Source: Liolophura sinensis
Taxonomy: Eukaryota > Mollusca > Polyplacophora > Chitonida > Chitonidae
Reading direction: 5' to 3'
NCBI RefSeq assembly: GCF_032854445.1
Contig: NC_088302.1
Coordinates: forward strand, 30,599,979-30,659,978
Length of the DNA: 60,000 nt
In this document: positions 20,545-32,459 of the stretch, one piece after another
Layout of the letters: each line of letters begins with the position of its first letter
How positions within the stretch are numbered: the first letter of the stretch is position 1
The notes under the pieces: generated by a model
Databases searched by the model: none
What the model was told of the DNA's origin: nothing
The model's input: only the letters and a program-made list of their open reading frames with translations
Translations under genes and position numbers: made by a program

Positions 20545-20650
20545 GTAATATAGCACACGCCTGTTTCCTAAAACCAGTGGATATTGATCAAGTCATTCGC
20601 TTCTCCCTCGCTCATATTTGTTGTGGTGTTGCTATAGACGTTGCAAATTG
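20545..20650 (-). other. candidate ARMC3 5' untranslated exon and transcription start region
   Basis: On the minus strand a strong donor (ATTAC|gtaagt, exon end at 20545) lies 526 nt upstream of the acceptor of the first coding exon. The upstream boundary is a guess. If transcription starts above 20615, the leader contains a short uORF (ATG at 20615, 15 codons, TAG at 20570-20568). An X-box-like word lies at the presumed start. No transcript evidence is available. Confidence 0.4.
20628..20641. promoter_or_regulatory. imperfect X-box (RFX) motif at the ARMC3 5' end
   Basis: The plus strand reads GTTGCTATAGACGT. About 10 of 14 positions fit the X-box consensus GTTGCCATGGCAAC; the left half is good and the right half poor. 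RFX factors drive many ciliary genes, and ARMC3 is a ciliary/flagellar gene, so the location is suggestive. A match of this quality can arise by chance. Confidence 0.3.
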
Positions 20651-20765
20651 TGTGCACAGGAATTGCAACGTAATAGTCGGTGATTCTCGGGGTTCTTCGT
20701 TGAATCCCGGAATATATCCGAGTTTGTCCGAGTAAAAACTACTTACATAACTTAATTTATCTATT

Positions 20766-20841
20766 GTTTATTTATTTGATTGGCGTTTTAAGCTGTACTC
20801 AAGAATATCTCTCTTATACGACGGCGGCCAGCATTATGGTG
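20766..20841 (-). mobile_element. SINE family A fragment (3' end)
   Basis: TTTATTTGATTGGCGTTTTA, then ACTCAAGAATAT and CGGCGGCCAGCATTATGGTG, is the family A 3' end on the minus strand, truncated after the conserved CATAATGCTGGCC block. Confidence 0.85.
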
Positions 20842-21374
20842 TTTTCAGAATGTTTTATACCTGTATCGCAGCTGTATATATGTACCCATGCATATTGTAT
20901 TCCAGATGCATATAAACAGTTTAGCATTTTTGCATACAGCTAAATCTGCAGGATTGCTTTAACGAAAAAGCACACTTACAAATTCCGTGTGTACATATCT
21001 TAATGTCTGTTTGCTTTTCCACATTCTTATGTTCTAATCCGAGCTCTACATATCTCCAAAACGGCTTCGCGTATTATCATGAAACTTGTTTCAATACATA
21101 CGTTACACATTCCTCCTCGAGCATTAAAACCTAGTTAAAATCCTGTTCCCCTGTGAACAATTCCAGTTATTAGGTGAAACGTTCTTCAAAGAAGATTATG
21201 TTCTCAAATTGCGTAACTGACATGGAAAATTACCTATCAGTATAGGGTGGAAATGCATTTCCAAAGAAAATTTCATGCGTGTTTTGATGCAAAATCGTGA
21301 ATCAACTGGGTGATACCTAACGTTTAAAATCCTGCACCTCTACAATACACGCCACCGACTCTACCGACGTCAGA

Positions 21375-21560
21375 CTCGGTGGCGACAGTGGCGCCACTGG
21401 TCTCCTCCAGTGGCCAGTGGAAAGACATGCAGTGGCCACTACCTCATCCAGTGGCCACCGGGGAGCGAATGGAGCGGACCCTCGGTGACGGCAATGGCGC
21501 CACTGGTCTTCTCCAGTGGCCATTGGAACGCCACTGGGGAGCGAATGGAACGGAACCCAG
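21375..21560. repeat. GC-rich 106-bp duplication full of GGCCACTG/CAGTGGCC words
   Basis: Two copies start at 21375 and 21481. Each holds ATGGCGCCACTGG or AGTGGCGCCACTGG; AGTGGCGCCACT is a perfect 12-bp palindrome. Both continue with CTCCAGTGGCCA, and GGGGAGCGAATGGA closes each unit. The GC content stands out from the AT-rich spacer around it. Open frames here on both strands are short and look accidental. Confidence 0.8.
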
Positions 21561-22129
21561 ACATTACATTCAAGGTACGCAGAAAACGTCAGGGAACCAG
21601 AATAAAATGCCCAACGCACGAACAGTGAGAACGGGGAGATTTTAAAAAAAGGTCCATACATATAGGCGTATAGGGTTAGAAAATTGTGTGAATTTTATGG
21701 AAGCTCCTGAAAATGCGACGTTTTCCCTGTTTTTATATAGGCGAGTATTTCCTTATCAAACACTGAATTAATTTTATATCCTAACTGTTGACACATATTT
21801 TTCTTCGTATAGATAGTTAACGGATAACCAGTTTTTTCTGTATCCAATACATTTGGTGGAATTGAATGAATCACTGCCCAGACAACAGTACACTTATAGT
21901 ATGAAGCCGATGGCGACGTATATATATTCGTCCTTATAGGCATGTGTTAAGTGGCAGACCCAGATGTGACGTCACTGATCATAATACAGTATGGCCAGAA
22001 CTGGTCATCATATAGAAAACACTGTTTCAGTTGTATTTTATTCGATTATTTAAAAAACCCAAACACTATACAAAAGCAAATAAAACTATTCCCTGAACAA
22101 TGTGCAAATGTTCTTTCATCTAACATATA

Positions 22130-22480
22130 TACACCCCAAGCATGTGGTCAGTTTTTCCCAGGCCGTTCCCCAAGCATGACGTGCAGTCGATTTTACCCGG
22201 GCCGTTCCCCAATCATGGGGTCGTCATTTTTTTTTTCGGGCCGTTTCCCCAAGCATGTGGCCGATTATACCCGAGCCGTTCTCCAAGCACGTCGTCATTT
22301 TTTTCCGGGCCGTTTCCCAAAGCATGTCGTCGATTATACCTGGGCCGTTCTCCAAGCACGTCGTCATTTTTTTTCCGGGCCGTTCTCCAAGCATGACATG
22401 TGGTTGATTTTACCCTGGCCGTTCCCCAAGCATGTGGTCGATAATATTACTCGGGAGGTTGCCCAAGCATTTGGTCGATT
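22130..22480. repeat. minisatellite with units of about 35-41 bp
   Basis: About ten units built on CCGTTCCCCAAGCATG followed by a variable GTCGATTTTACCCGGG-like part. The array keeps a 222-codon plus-strand frame open (21951-22619), but the frame has no known domain, changes unit length, and I regard it as non-coding. Confidence 0.85.
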
Positions 22481-22891
22481 TTATACCCTGCGACTGTTTT
22501 GGGACAAAATGACCTTTTTACAGATGAGACTCATTTTATGCTCTTGTCAATCGTGCAGCGAACATGTGTCGCGTATAGATACAGGGAAAGTGAAAAGAAT
22601 AAAGGTTGCAGGACCTTAAACTCGAACTCACTTGTGAGCAGTTAAACTTATCTGCATTCCCTTTGCTCAATAAGCATATACATTCCTGCAAAAAATGAAT
22701 ATTATACACAATGGTATTTTACTTCAAGGTAATATGAATATTCGCAGATGTTTTAATATTAACGTATGGCTTGTTTTTAAAGGGACCTACTGCCAAACGA
22801 AAATGCATAACTTTTGAGTTGGTTCAGCCAAATACAAAAATGAGCTGCAATTTGACTCCTATAACTAAACTTCCTCAGCCTATTTTTCCAC

Positions 22892-23111
22892 GTAATGACC
22901 AGGGAGCCTCTCACCAATGCGGTCGCTGTGAGTTCAAGTCCTGCTGGCTTCCTCTCCGGCCGTAAGTGGGAAGGTCTGCCATCAACCTGCGGATAGTCGT
23001 GGGTTTCCCCCGGGCTGTGCCCGGTCTCCTCCCACCATAATGCTGGCCGCCGTCATATAAAAGAAATATTCTTGAGTACGGCGTAAAACACCTATCAAAT
23101 AAATAAATAAA
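22892..23111 (+). mobile_element. SINE family A, 5'-truncated, with imperfect target-site duplication
   Basis: Starts within the head at GTAATGACCAGGGAGCC and runs to an (AAAT)n tail. The flanks CTATTTTTCCAC (22880-22891) and CTATATTTTCCAC (23112-23124) differ by one inserted base. Confidence 0.88.
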
Positions 23112-23718
23112 CTATATTTTCCACAAAACGCGAATTAAGAGAATTATAAGCGGAAATCTGTGCTCTAGTCTTTCCGCCCGACGAAATCTTCTAAACCTTC
23201 TTTCTATCGATCATACTGTATTATAAAGTATTCGAAATTTCCATGCAACGATTTGTAGTACGGCCGACCTAATGTTATGTGGCAGACTGAATAATTTCAA
23301 TACAATACAGTGTCTGACATTTGAATACTGAGCATCTCCTGTGAACTGAAGTACAAGGAGAGGTAGGCCTAACCCAGTCAAAATAGTCAATCTTCGGCAA
23401 TGTTTCTTACTATAGTGACTTGAGTGAATTGATGGCAACCTGAGTGAAACCTGGAAAACTCGGATAAAACTGAACATTCGATTGTCCGCTCAAAGTCAGA
23501 TACATGTCAGTAGACATCTGAAAGTCCCAACTTTATGCAGATGACGTTTAAAATAACAGCACAATATTTTCGCCGGCGGAAGTATTTCTCTTAAAGCTGA
23601 ATACGCCACGTTTATAAATTCGAATTTCGTAAAATTGTACGGCTCTATGTATAGACCGCGAAATCAATTCATCCGTGCAGTGGTTCATTGACCCTAAATG
23701 AAGGAGTATAGTTGTTGT

Positions 23719-23802
23719 CAGGCCTTCCCACGTGCGGCAGGAGAGGAAGCCAGCATGAGCTGAACTTGAACTTACGGCGACCAGGTGAGAGGCTCCTGAG
23801 CT
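23719..23802 (-). mobile_element. SINE family A fragment (head and middle)
   Basis: GGCCTTCCCACGTGCGGCAG, GAGGAAGCCAGCATGAGCTG and CAGGTGAGAGGCTCCTG on the plus strand are the family A middle and head in reverse; both ends are missing. Confidence 0.8.
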
Positions 23803-25554
23803 GCCCCAAGTCTGCTCCATCTGTGTAAATTTATAGACCGCCCGTACAGGCTTGTCAAAGAAATACGGGAGAAGAAGAAATCAGAGAAATATACAGGGAA
23901 GTATACATTTTTCTGAGAAGAACTAGGGTGTCATTATTTGGTTTATTTATTTATTTTTTAACAAGACAAGACGGTACAGGTATCACGTGTAAGCGAGAAA
24001 ACCACGGTAACTATCGTGAAAGAGGTAAGAGTGCTTCCCCCTCCCTCGAACTCTTTTTGTTTGTTTTTTCGCCCCTGCACCTGTACGGAAGATGATCCGT
24101 AGTGAGACTGCTGAATGGGTGTGCCGACTTGCAGCGGGAAGGTAGCGAACCAAGAAAACACTCGTTTATACGGTAAGAGGCTTTGTCATGTAATGTCAAG
24201 ACATGCCGAGCAACCCAATCGACCAACTATTAAGTGTGTCTTGGTGTTCGTTGGAATGAAAGTTGTTTGGGTGTTAAAAGCTTGTTTGTAAAGCTTCCCT
24301 GGGAGAGACCGAAAGCTGCACGCGACCCGCCGTGACCTCGTGGCTCAGTCAAGAGTGACATTTAGGTCATCACGCCCCGTACCCACGGCATTTTAACCGA
24401 CTTACTGAGGGTTTATAGGCCTACAAATGTTCTCTTGAGAAAATTCCGTCTGTGTCAATGGAATGCTGGTCTTTCATAACTTAAGAAATTTAATCTGAAA
24501 GTGAAATAGACGAAAGCGCAGAATAAAAGTTGAAACGTTTACCCATCCATGATCGGATCCCATCTGTGATCAGAGAGAGAGAGAGAGGTTGAGAAGAGAA
24601 AAGGCTAATCCATCTTTTCTATCGAAATCACTGTCTGCAGAACTTTAAATAGGTACATGTATCTCTTGTGCCCGTAGTCCTGTTTGGAATAGCATAGTTT
24701 CTGTATGCACCTGCATCACATTGGAACACATGGATTTAAGCAGTTTAGGATTTGTTCCTCGTTATTTTTTTTGTTGGTTTCTATTTTTCTTCAGTTTCAG
24801 GGGCATTGATCGCCAGCAGGTATGTGGGTGGGTGTTGTCAGGTGGGAATGTAATCCTGATCTTCAAACGAAGAAAAGTTAAAGAAAAAAATCAGATCGAA
24901 ACAGGATAAGAGAGTGAATGCAGTGAAAACTGCAATTGACAAACATTTTCTTGCAATGCCACGAGTAGTTTTGATGGACACCCTACTCTTTATTAAGTTT
25001 GTGTGTGAACTTGCAGGATATGTGTTAAACAGATGGTTTACAACCACATATTGCTCAATATACATGTAAACATAAAATACAGCTTTCAGGGCTTGGCTCT
25101 GTACGCTGTGCATGAATTATGTTGATAATATATGATAACTACAGAAAAAGAGAAGAAAGTGAGAAAAAATGAATAGGAATGTCCTGGATTTGAACCTTAG
25201 ACTGCCAGGTATCTCGCACAGTGGAACTACAGTAGACCAGTATAGAGATTTTGTGGCTTTGGTCTACTGTTCATGGCAAAAACAGAAGATAGAAAGAATA
25301 CACTAGTAGTTGCGAGCCCGTTGCCTGCTCCCATACTTAACTGCAGTGACAAGTTTCATACATTCTTACACTAATCCAACAAATTCAATTTTGAAAAGTT
25401 TGAAAGTCACAACTTGCATGGGAATAATTCTTTGAATTTCATATTCATTATTTCAAGCCCTGTGTTTCTGTTGTATCTAATTGTGCAGTTTATGCAGTTG
25501 ACCTAATTGTGCGCTAATTTCACTGGGCAGTGCAGCACTTCCCTCCAGTGATGT

Positions 25555-25680
25555 GGCCCGTTTCACAGAGCACATGCAGCACTATGTTCATGTAACTACT
25601 ATGGCGACGTAATACCTACAGTACTGGTCGCCAAGGAAGTTACGAACTTGTAACGCTATGTTCGCTTTGTGAAACGGGCC
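25555..25680. mobile_element. hairpin MITE, 126 bp, with GGCCCGTTTCAC terminal inverted repeats
   Basis: Begins GGCCCGTTTCACAGAGC and ends GCTTTGTGAAACGGGCC, inverted repeats with one mismatch. The inner parts also pair (GTAACTACTATGGCGAC against the reverse complement of GTCGCCAAGGAAGTTAC), so nearly the whole element is one long imperfect hairpin. Non-coding; probably a non-autonomous DNA transposon. Confidence 0.88.
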
Positions 25681-27755
25681 CCTGATGCTTATATATGCAT
25701 CATATAGGGTTGCAGAATGTTAGACTGTAAATTAGATATTTAAATCTAAATTATTATGCGTGAATCATATTTCAGTTATTGCTACACTTTTCTTGAAAGT
25801 GATATCATTCCCCATCATTTAGCAGCATGAAATATAACTAGGCTTCCTTTACTAAAGTTGACTCATTGCTAAATGTAAGTTGACCAACGCTAAACTCATT
25901 AGGGTCGCAAACCAATAATTTGGACACAACCAGAATTTTTTGAGCATAAAAAAACTGCCTCAGAATTATGGTAAGTGACTCAGAACATCATTCCCCTCCT
26001 CTTTTCCTTCCTTAAAATAGCTCAAAGTAGACAAGTCTAGATGGATATCTACTGTAGTCGTCTTTTTTTTTTCTCTCTCTCTCTTTTAAAAGCGTGGGAC
26101 AAATTGTGACATTGCTGTAATAGATATCTGTAATGGAAGGAACAGCCAGCTTGTTAGAGATGTAACATCTTTATGCATGGGATGTTCGCATGGCGAGTAA
26201 TTATAGACAACTCCGTGCACTTTTTGGAACTTGAGTTATACAGACTTGTGTCTGCATAATTGCTGTAATGTTCTGCTTATGTGACAGATGTAATTAGGTT
26301 TGGCATGCTGGACAACTTTGCTTAACTCCTTACAGAGTGTCTGTGTAGAGTTACGTCTGATAGAAAGAAAATGAAGACAATGGTACCTATTATCATAATA
26401 CATTAGTATTAGAGCATTACTGTTAAGTGTTTGATACTTTATCTCTATAAGGCCATCCTTAAAAAATTCTTTATGGAGCATAACCTGACCCTATCATAAA
26501 AACTTATATATATTTATTCTTCTGGCGTGGCTATTGAAAACAGTTGGAATTTGAAAGACTTAACAAAATCCCAATAAAAATTTAATAGAGTAGAGACTTA
26601 TTGGGGGGTGGGGGGATGGCATTTGGGTTACGCCCAGCAAACATATTTTTTAAGGTGGGCCTAAGATATGATTGTAGATATCACCTTGACAGAAGTTGAC
26701 CAAAAACTATTTCTCCATTTTACTTCCATGCCCAGGCTGGCTCCGTCTTATAGTTGTAGGGCTGGAGAAGGACATATGTTAAAGATTAATTGTTTATAGT
26801 CTCCCAGGATGTGGACTATTTGTGCAAACAGAAGTCTAAGCTGCTTGGCAATTCAGCTCCTAAATACAGTTGTTGTTAGACAGGAGCTGGTATTGTTAGG
26901 CAGGAACAGTGAGGGGGGTCGACAAATGTCAGCTGTACCCCCACAATCTCGTATATCATCCTTTACATATTGACCCCCCCCCAACCCCATCTCCCTCTTT
27001 GTGTGGGTGTGCAGAGCCTCTCAGCGGAGAAATCTTTTGTCATATGTGTTTATAAACAAAAGAAGGCGGAGTATAGGGGCACCAGCAGTGTAATTTCCCC
27101 CATCTCCGCCAGACATCAGCGAGCACTTGTTTATCTCATTAGTTTCTCTCAATTTTAATACTCACTGTAATGATCTACAGTCGGCCTGTTCACGCTGATA
27201 GCTGTTTGTGAAACTAAGCTTTCTGTGCATATGCTTAATTGAAGATTTCACAAGGCGGCATGTGCCAAAACTCTACATGGCAATCATATGGTAGAAATCC
27301 AACCAGCCAAGTTTTATGAGTAGTATATTCTGGGTTATTTTGCTGAAGTTTTGAGCTATCAATGTGTGCAGTAGCTGTGTTGATGCTGTCAGATTTCACC
27401 CTGCTTGTATGTCGGTGTTGTGCAATGCAGGTACTATATTGTGTGCTGCATGAAGGCTGCAGTAAATCTGTTATAGTTTTTGCTAAGAACATGTGGTAAA
27501 TTTCAAAGCACTGTATAGCATATTACAGAACATTATGTTTTCGTGCAGGCCTTTTTGAATGCTGACATTTTCTTATGTTTATTGCTATTTTTTGGAATTC
27601 TTCTGATGTGGTATAAGGATGTTGATAGAAAAGTTATCCTTACATTTTTTACTCGCGGGGTCACTGGTAGGGTAGACGTTGTAGGAAGTGGAGAAGGTGT
27701 GAGCTGTGTTACGTAACATAGACTAAACTTAACTTCATCCAACTCTTCTTTCTAC

Positions 27756-27943
27756 CCTATTTCCTCAACCTTACGTCATTTATAAACCTTTTTAATTTGA
27801 TTTTGGAGACAAAACTGCATTGGTTCGGTTAGGAAATTTCAGGGCCTCACAAAAAGTAGCTTCATGAATCTGCACAGAATAATTCCTTCAGAATATGCGG
27901 GAATAAACACCTTTCTAACACGCGAAAAGGTTGAAGAATTACA
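27756..27943. mobile_element. MITE family M copy 1
   Basis: Starts CTATTTCCTCAACCTTACG, contains TTGATTTTGGAGACAAAACT and GCACAGAATAATTCC, and ends GCGAAAAGGTTGAAGAATTAC. The ends are inverted copies of TAATTCTTCAACCTTTT. Similar elements occur at 32258, 37920, 39359 and 57320. Confidence 0.8.
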
Positions 27944-28429
27944 GTATATACATATGTGTGTATGCAGTCTCGGTTCTGTTTCTTTCTAAGAAGAATGCAA
28001 GATTTGTATTAAGCACAAAATTGGAAACTGGATGTATACTTTTATTTTGGAACCAGTGTTTTTTTTTTTTAGTTCAAAATGAACACCTAATAAGTGAAAC
28101 ACCTAAAAAGTTGCTTGCAAAATATCCTATTGTGGGAACCATGACATGTTGCATCTGTTTTGCATTGTAACAAAACTCTGGCTGCTTACACCACTTGAGT
28201 AAGAGTTACATATTTGTAGCTAGACTGCTGTTAAGTGAAAAAGTCTCCATTTTTAGTATCCGTCAGATAATTAAATATAGATAACCATTTACGCATAATA
28301 TGCTTGGGGCATAAAGTGATTGTTTCAATTGTACTGGACGTGGAACCTTGAGCATGCCATGTGGAATGATATTTATAATGTCACTGTTGTTCACATCACT
28401 CCTGTGCTATGAGTTCTCTACAGGTAAGG

Positions 28430-28774
28430 TCAGAGTCCTATACTGACATCTTCTACTATCCTGTAGAAGATCCTGGGTCGAGTCACACCTAAGGCCTCAA
28501 AAGAGGAAGTTGCAACTTCCTCCCTTGGCGTTCAGCATCAAGGGGATAGTGCAACGACTGGTTGACCCGTATCAGTATAATTGCTTGGGTGGGCGGCTTA
28601 CTTGCCTTCGGTGAGGCATCTCAGTGAAGCAGCACTAAATAAAAGAGCGGTGGAAATCGGTCCTGCAACAAGGAGGCACATCACATGCACTCTAGAGATT
28701 CCTTCGTCGTCATATGACTGAAAAATTGTTAAGTATGACCTTAAACCCAAAGCAGTCACTCACTCACTCACTCT
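28430..28774 (+). mobile_element. SINE family B with a conserved central core and TCAC-repeat tail
   Basis: A tRNA-like head with B-box-like GGGTCGAGTCAC (about 28474), a core with GAGGAAGTTGCAACTTCCTC (inverted repeat), AGTGCAACGACTGGTTG and ATCTCAGTGAAGCAGCACTA, then CATATGACTGAAAAATTGTT and a (TCAC)n tail. I recall very similar cores from SINEs in many molluscs and other marine invertebrates (MetaSINE-type), but cannot check the name here. The 5' limit is approximate. Confidence 0.82.
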
Positions 28775-31019
28775 AGTAGTTAGAGTTCAAGAATACTCTA
28801 CACATGCTGATGTACATGTAAGTCATGAGCATCAGTGAAAAAGACCATGTGAAACTATCACGATATCCTAATTAAGTGACATATGTCAGGTATGAAAAAC
28901 TTAACTGAGGGCTAATTAACACTGAGTACACTGTACTTCATATTCAGATTTCTCGCAACAATTAAAGTTTGGGGGGAAGTATACTGGAATCGCTGTGTTT
29001 GTCTGTCCGCCTGTCTGGATGTTTGTAGGCAAAATTTTGTCTATGCAGCTCCAAAAATACTTCAGTGATTTTCATGAAACTTGACATGCATCTTCCAAAT
29101 GATGTAAATTTGTGGATGAAGAATTTTTATGCCGTTTTCATCAATATTTACAAAGATCCCCGTGAAGTTACATGTACTTTGAGGTTTGCAAATGTGATTT
29201 TGTCTACGCAACGTCTCCAAACGTGCTACTTGTCTATGGATTTCTAAGAAATTTCTGTATACAGCTGTCCTGGGACCTAAATTCTTGCTTTACAAAGTTA
29301 TCCTCTTCAAGTACTTGCTATATTGAGACTTTCTTCAGCTTTGATCTAAAGGTGCAGGGTGTTGGGGGATTTTGATATCTATAGCAATAGATATGCCTAC
29401 TGTACATCATACATCTATGGTGGTATTTTTGCAAGCAGGATACCTTTACATGACGATGTATAATTTTAGCTGATGAATCAAGGTAGTCTTTCAAGTGAGT
29501 GACACTAAAGCTTTGTTTCTAGGGACATGGATGCAGTCGCTGTTTGCACATGTTCTTGCGATTTCTTATTGCATTCGTTACAGTGCTTTCATGCATGGCC
29601 CCTGCGTTGACCTGTATATTCTAGCTAATATACCTCAAGAATTCACCCCAGCGTGAATAAGTGATTGTCCAGTGCTTTAAGAATCGGTTCCATTCAACTA
29701 AGCATTAATGTGCGCATTACACAATCGTCCATAGAAACACTCCAGATCCAATTCCTCTTCCTCATAATACAGAGAAGAATTCTGGAAAGGATAATTGTGC
29801 AATGTGTCTGTGGGATATTACATTACTCCTACAAAAAAGTTACACAAATGCATTTATTTTTTTGAAAACATGCAGAAATATTTTCTGCTTGATTAAAAGT
29901 CCCTTTAACTGCCACAATTAAGTTACATGTAACAGGTGATATGTTGTTGCAGTGCAGTACGAAACAAACACACATGAAGAGTACAGGGTTCTTTTATCAG
30001 TTGGCAGCATGTTGTGGAAATGTCAGAAGCACTATTACCACTGCGGATAATTTATGCTATTGCATCTGAGTTGGGTAAGGGTTATCACTGTGTCAGAATG
30101 AATTGAATGTGTGTATTTTGTCCCCTGTGGAGCTGAATGCTAAGAAACCTGCTCCACTCCCATAACTATCACATAGGTTAAATCTGTAACACCACACCCT
30201 TGTGAAGTCAAAATGCTATGGTACATTTCCAATAGTAGCGGTAATGGCTCATTACAAAACATTTTCAGTAACCTAATAAATGAAGTTGCAGCTAGCGGAG
30301 AGGCCAAAACGTTTTTATTGGGTAGCGAACCGTCCTGTGTTGCAATCCTGACAGTTTGTATCTGCAGTCCAGTACATAGCTATGATTATTTCCCTTGTTA
30401 TCTTCCTTGATAATGGTGGTTTGGCTCTAAGTGCCATCACACCAGACCTCTTGGGTAGGTTTCAGTAGATGTTAAGACTGAGGTACTCAGATGGTGGACT
30501 ACAATGGCTGTGTGGGCTTTGAAATGTTAACGGGTGATTTGGTGAAATAGCTCCAGGCAAGTCGGCCCACAGAAGGTTATGGTGTGAACTCCCTGTTAAC
30601 ACATGGAGTGACTCAGTTTGGCTGGACTTTTTCTCTGAGCTGCTGGCTATGTGTGGGAAAAGCTTCTCTTTGAAAGTGACAGACCAATAGGAAAAAAAAC
30701 CCTGGGAAGGAAAAAAAAATACCCCAGAAAATAAAAAAAAAATTGACAGAGAAAAAAAAATGTGCCGGGCACACTGGCATGGTTTTGGGTGCTGCCAGAC
30801 GTAGCTTTGGTGGGGTTCAGTCAGATTGTTGACATGTGTGGCGGGAAAGTGCGAGAATCCGTATAGGGGGGTAGTCACAGTAGTAGTCTGGAGATATTAT
30901 GTACGTGTGAGTCGACTCAATCGAGATCTGCTTCAAGAATACTTGGACAAGTTTCCCTGTACATGAACATACTACATAAGGTTTTCCCGAGCGCTGGTGT
31001 GTATTGGAGGATCATATGT

Positions 31020-31065
31020 CCAGCTGAATTTGTGTAACAGTTCTGTTGTATGGGCCGCACTCAAG
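31020..31065 (+). other. possible 5' untranslated exon end of the DLC1-like gene
   Basis: CACTCAAG|gtaaggtg at 31065 is a near-perfect donor in plus orientation, and the next good acceptor with a long downstream exon is at 34820. No ATG-led frame continues. Purely a splice-site argument; the exon start is arbitrary. Confidence 0.2.
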
Positions 31066-31960
31066 GTAAGGTGTAATTTTCTCTGCCCGTTCAAGCCGCC
31101 AGACGTATGCAGATCTGTGTCATTTGATTTACACTAACTTGTGTACAGCAGGAAGAATCTGTGTATATGGTAAGTGGTAGGGTTGTGTACTTTTAAGTAT
31201 GTATACAGAAATCTCCTTGTTGCAACAGTTGCTGGTCGCTTTTACCAGTGCTTGCACAGCTGTTCCTACTCTCAGACACAGTAGGGGCAGTTTACCGCTT
31301 GGTTTGTGGGTGTAATTAAATCCATGTAGTTTTCTACATAAACCTGCTGGAGTGAGCCAAGGAGCTGTTGTGGTTCCCCTTCATTTTAAAGGTTTCTCCA
31401 TGCTATTTATTACAGTTTTATGATGGAGATAACTCAGCTCAGCAGCTGGACATTTATTGGTTTTCTGTGATGACCATTCTTTCATCTTCTCCATGGAGCC
31501 TCTTGTATAAATCTCTATTTAAATATAAGATGTAAAAAAAAATGTGAGATAAAACAAACAGATTTGGACATCCCTGGGAAGTTTTTACAACGGCATCTGC
31601 ATAATGTGCTGCTTACCTATACGGCCGATATGAGAAATTTTCATTTTGGGAGTTGTTTATTCCAGTCGTTAAGAAAAACACATTGGATGGAAATAATTCC
31701 TCATCTCGATTTGAAACATTTGTCTTGTACAATCACAAAAACTAATATTCCATCTAATTTTGTTTAGCCCATCTCTGAACTAATCAAGTCAAATTCTTTG
31801 TAACGGGTATTGTTGTAAACAAGAAAATCGCAACTTCAATGAATAAAATTTAACAATACATATTTGTGGGCTCGTTTTACTGCAAACAATTTTCTGGAAC
31901 CAATTCTGGCAGTGTCGTCTAATGCCATCACAGACAGAATATTTGTTCCACAAAAAGCAC

Positions 31961-32121
31961 TCTCCGGCCATACGTGGGAAGGTCTGCCAGCAACCTGAGG
32001 ATGATTATGGGTTTCCCTGGGCTCTGCCTGGTTTCCTCCCACCATAATGCTGGCTGCCATTGTATAAGTGAAATATTCTTGAGTACGGCGTAAAATACCA
32101 ATCAAATAGATAAATAAATAA
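31961..32121 (+). mobile_element. SINE family A, 5'-truncated, with perfect target-site duplication
   Basis: Body and 3' end of family A. Identical ACAAAAAGCAC flanks lie at 31950-31960 and 32122-32132. Confidence 0.92.
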
Positions 32122-32257
32122 ACAAAAAGCACAGCATTACCTGAGCATAACTTCCGTTATCAGCACTCAGTACCGTATCTAGGTATTACATTGACATGTT
32201 ACTGTAATTCTTCAGCCTTTTCCTATGTTTACAACTTTTTGTGAAACCCTGGAACTG

Positions 32258-32361
32258 GGCAATCCAACTAATGTAGTTGTCTCCAAGATCAAATTAAAAA
32301 TGTGCATAAATTACACTGAAAGTTGCTGTTTCATGTGTGAAAAGATTGAGGAATTAGGTAG
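32258..32361. mobile_element. MITE family M, half copy in the opposite orientation
   Basis: CTAATGTAGTTGTCTCCAAG, then TAAATTACACTGAAAGTTGC and GTGAAAAGATTGAGGAATTAGG, align with the reverse complement of the left half of the copy at 57320. The other half is missing. Confidence 0.7.
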
Positions 32362-32459
32362 ATACATGTATTTTGTGAAAAGTTGCCAGAGCTTTGGCTT
32401 TAGCTTGAAATTAGAGGTTTTGTCAGATGGAGGTGGATTACTCTGGACATTCTGATATT

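Larger units (their letters stand above)
20651..31000. other. spacer between the two divergent genes, no convincing gene
   Basis: About 10 kb of AT-rich sequence between the ARMC3 5' end and the first possible non-coding exon of the DLC1-like gene. Apart from the listed repeats it holds a GA run (24571-24586), a CT run (26070-26085), short C and G runs near 26605 and 26975, and open frames below 100 codons without recognisable similarity. Distal regulatory elements could be present but cannot be named from sequence alone. Confidence 0.6.

Noticed and set aside
21379-21661. Overlapping frames of 72-114 codons on both strands.
   Set aside because: They follow from the GC-rich 106-bp duplication, with no start context, splice sites or similarity.
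25175-25245. A tRNA-like end on the minus strand (GGTTCAAATCCAGGAC).
   Set aside because: The B box is good but no matching 5' acceptor strand or A box is present at the right distance; at most a SINE remnant.
30462-30878. A 138-codon minus-strand frame rich in Ser, Phe and His.
   Set aside because: Composition reflects T-rich and A-rich runs; no domain and no neighbouring exons.
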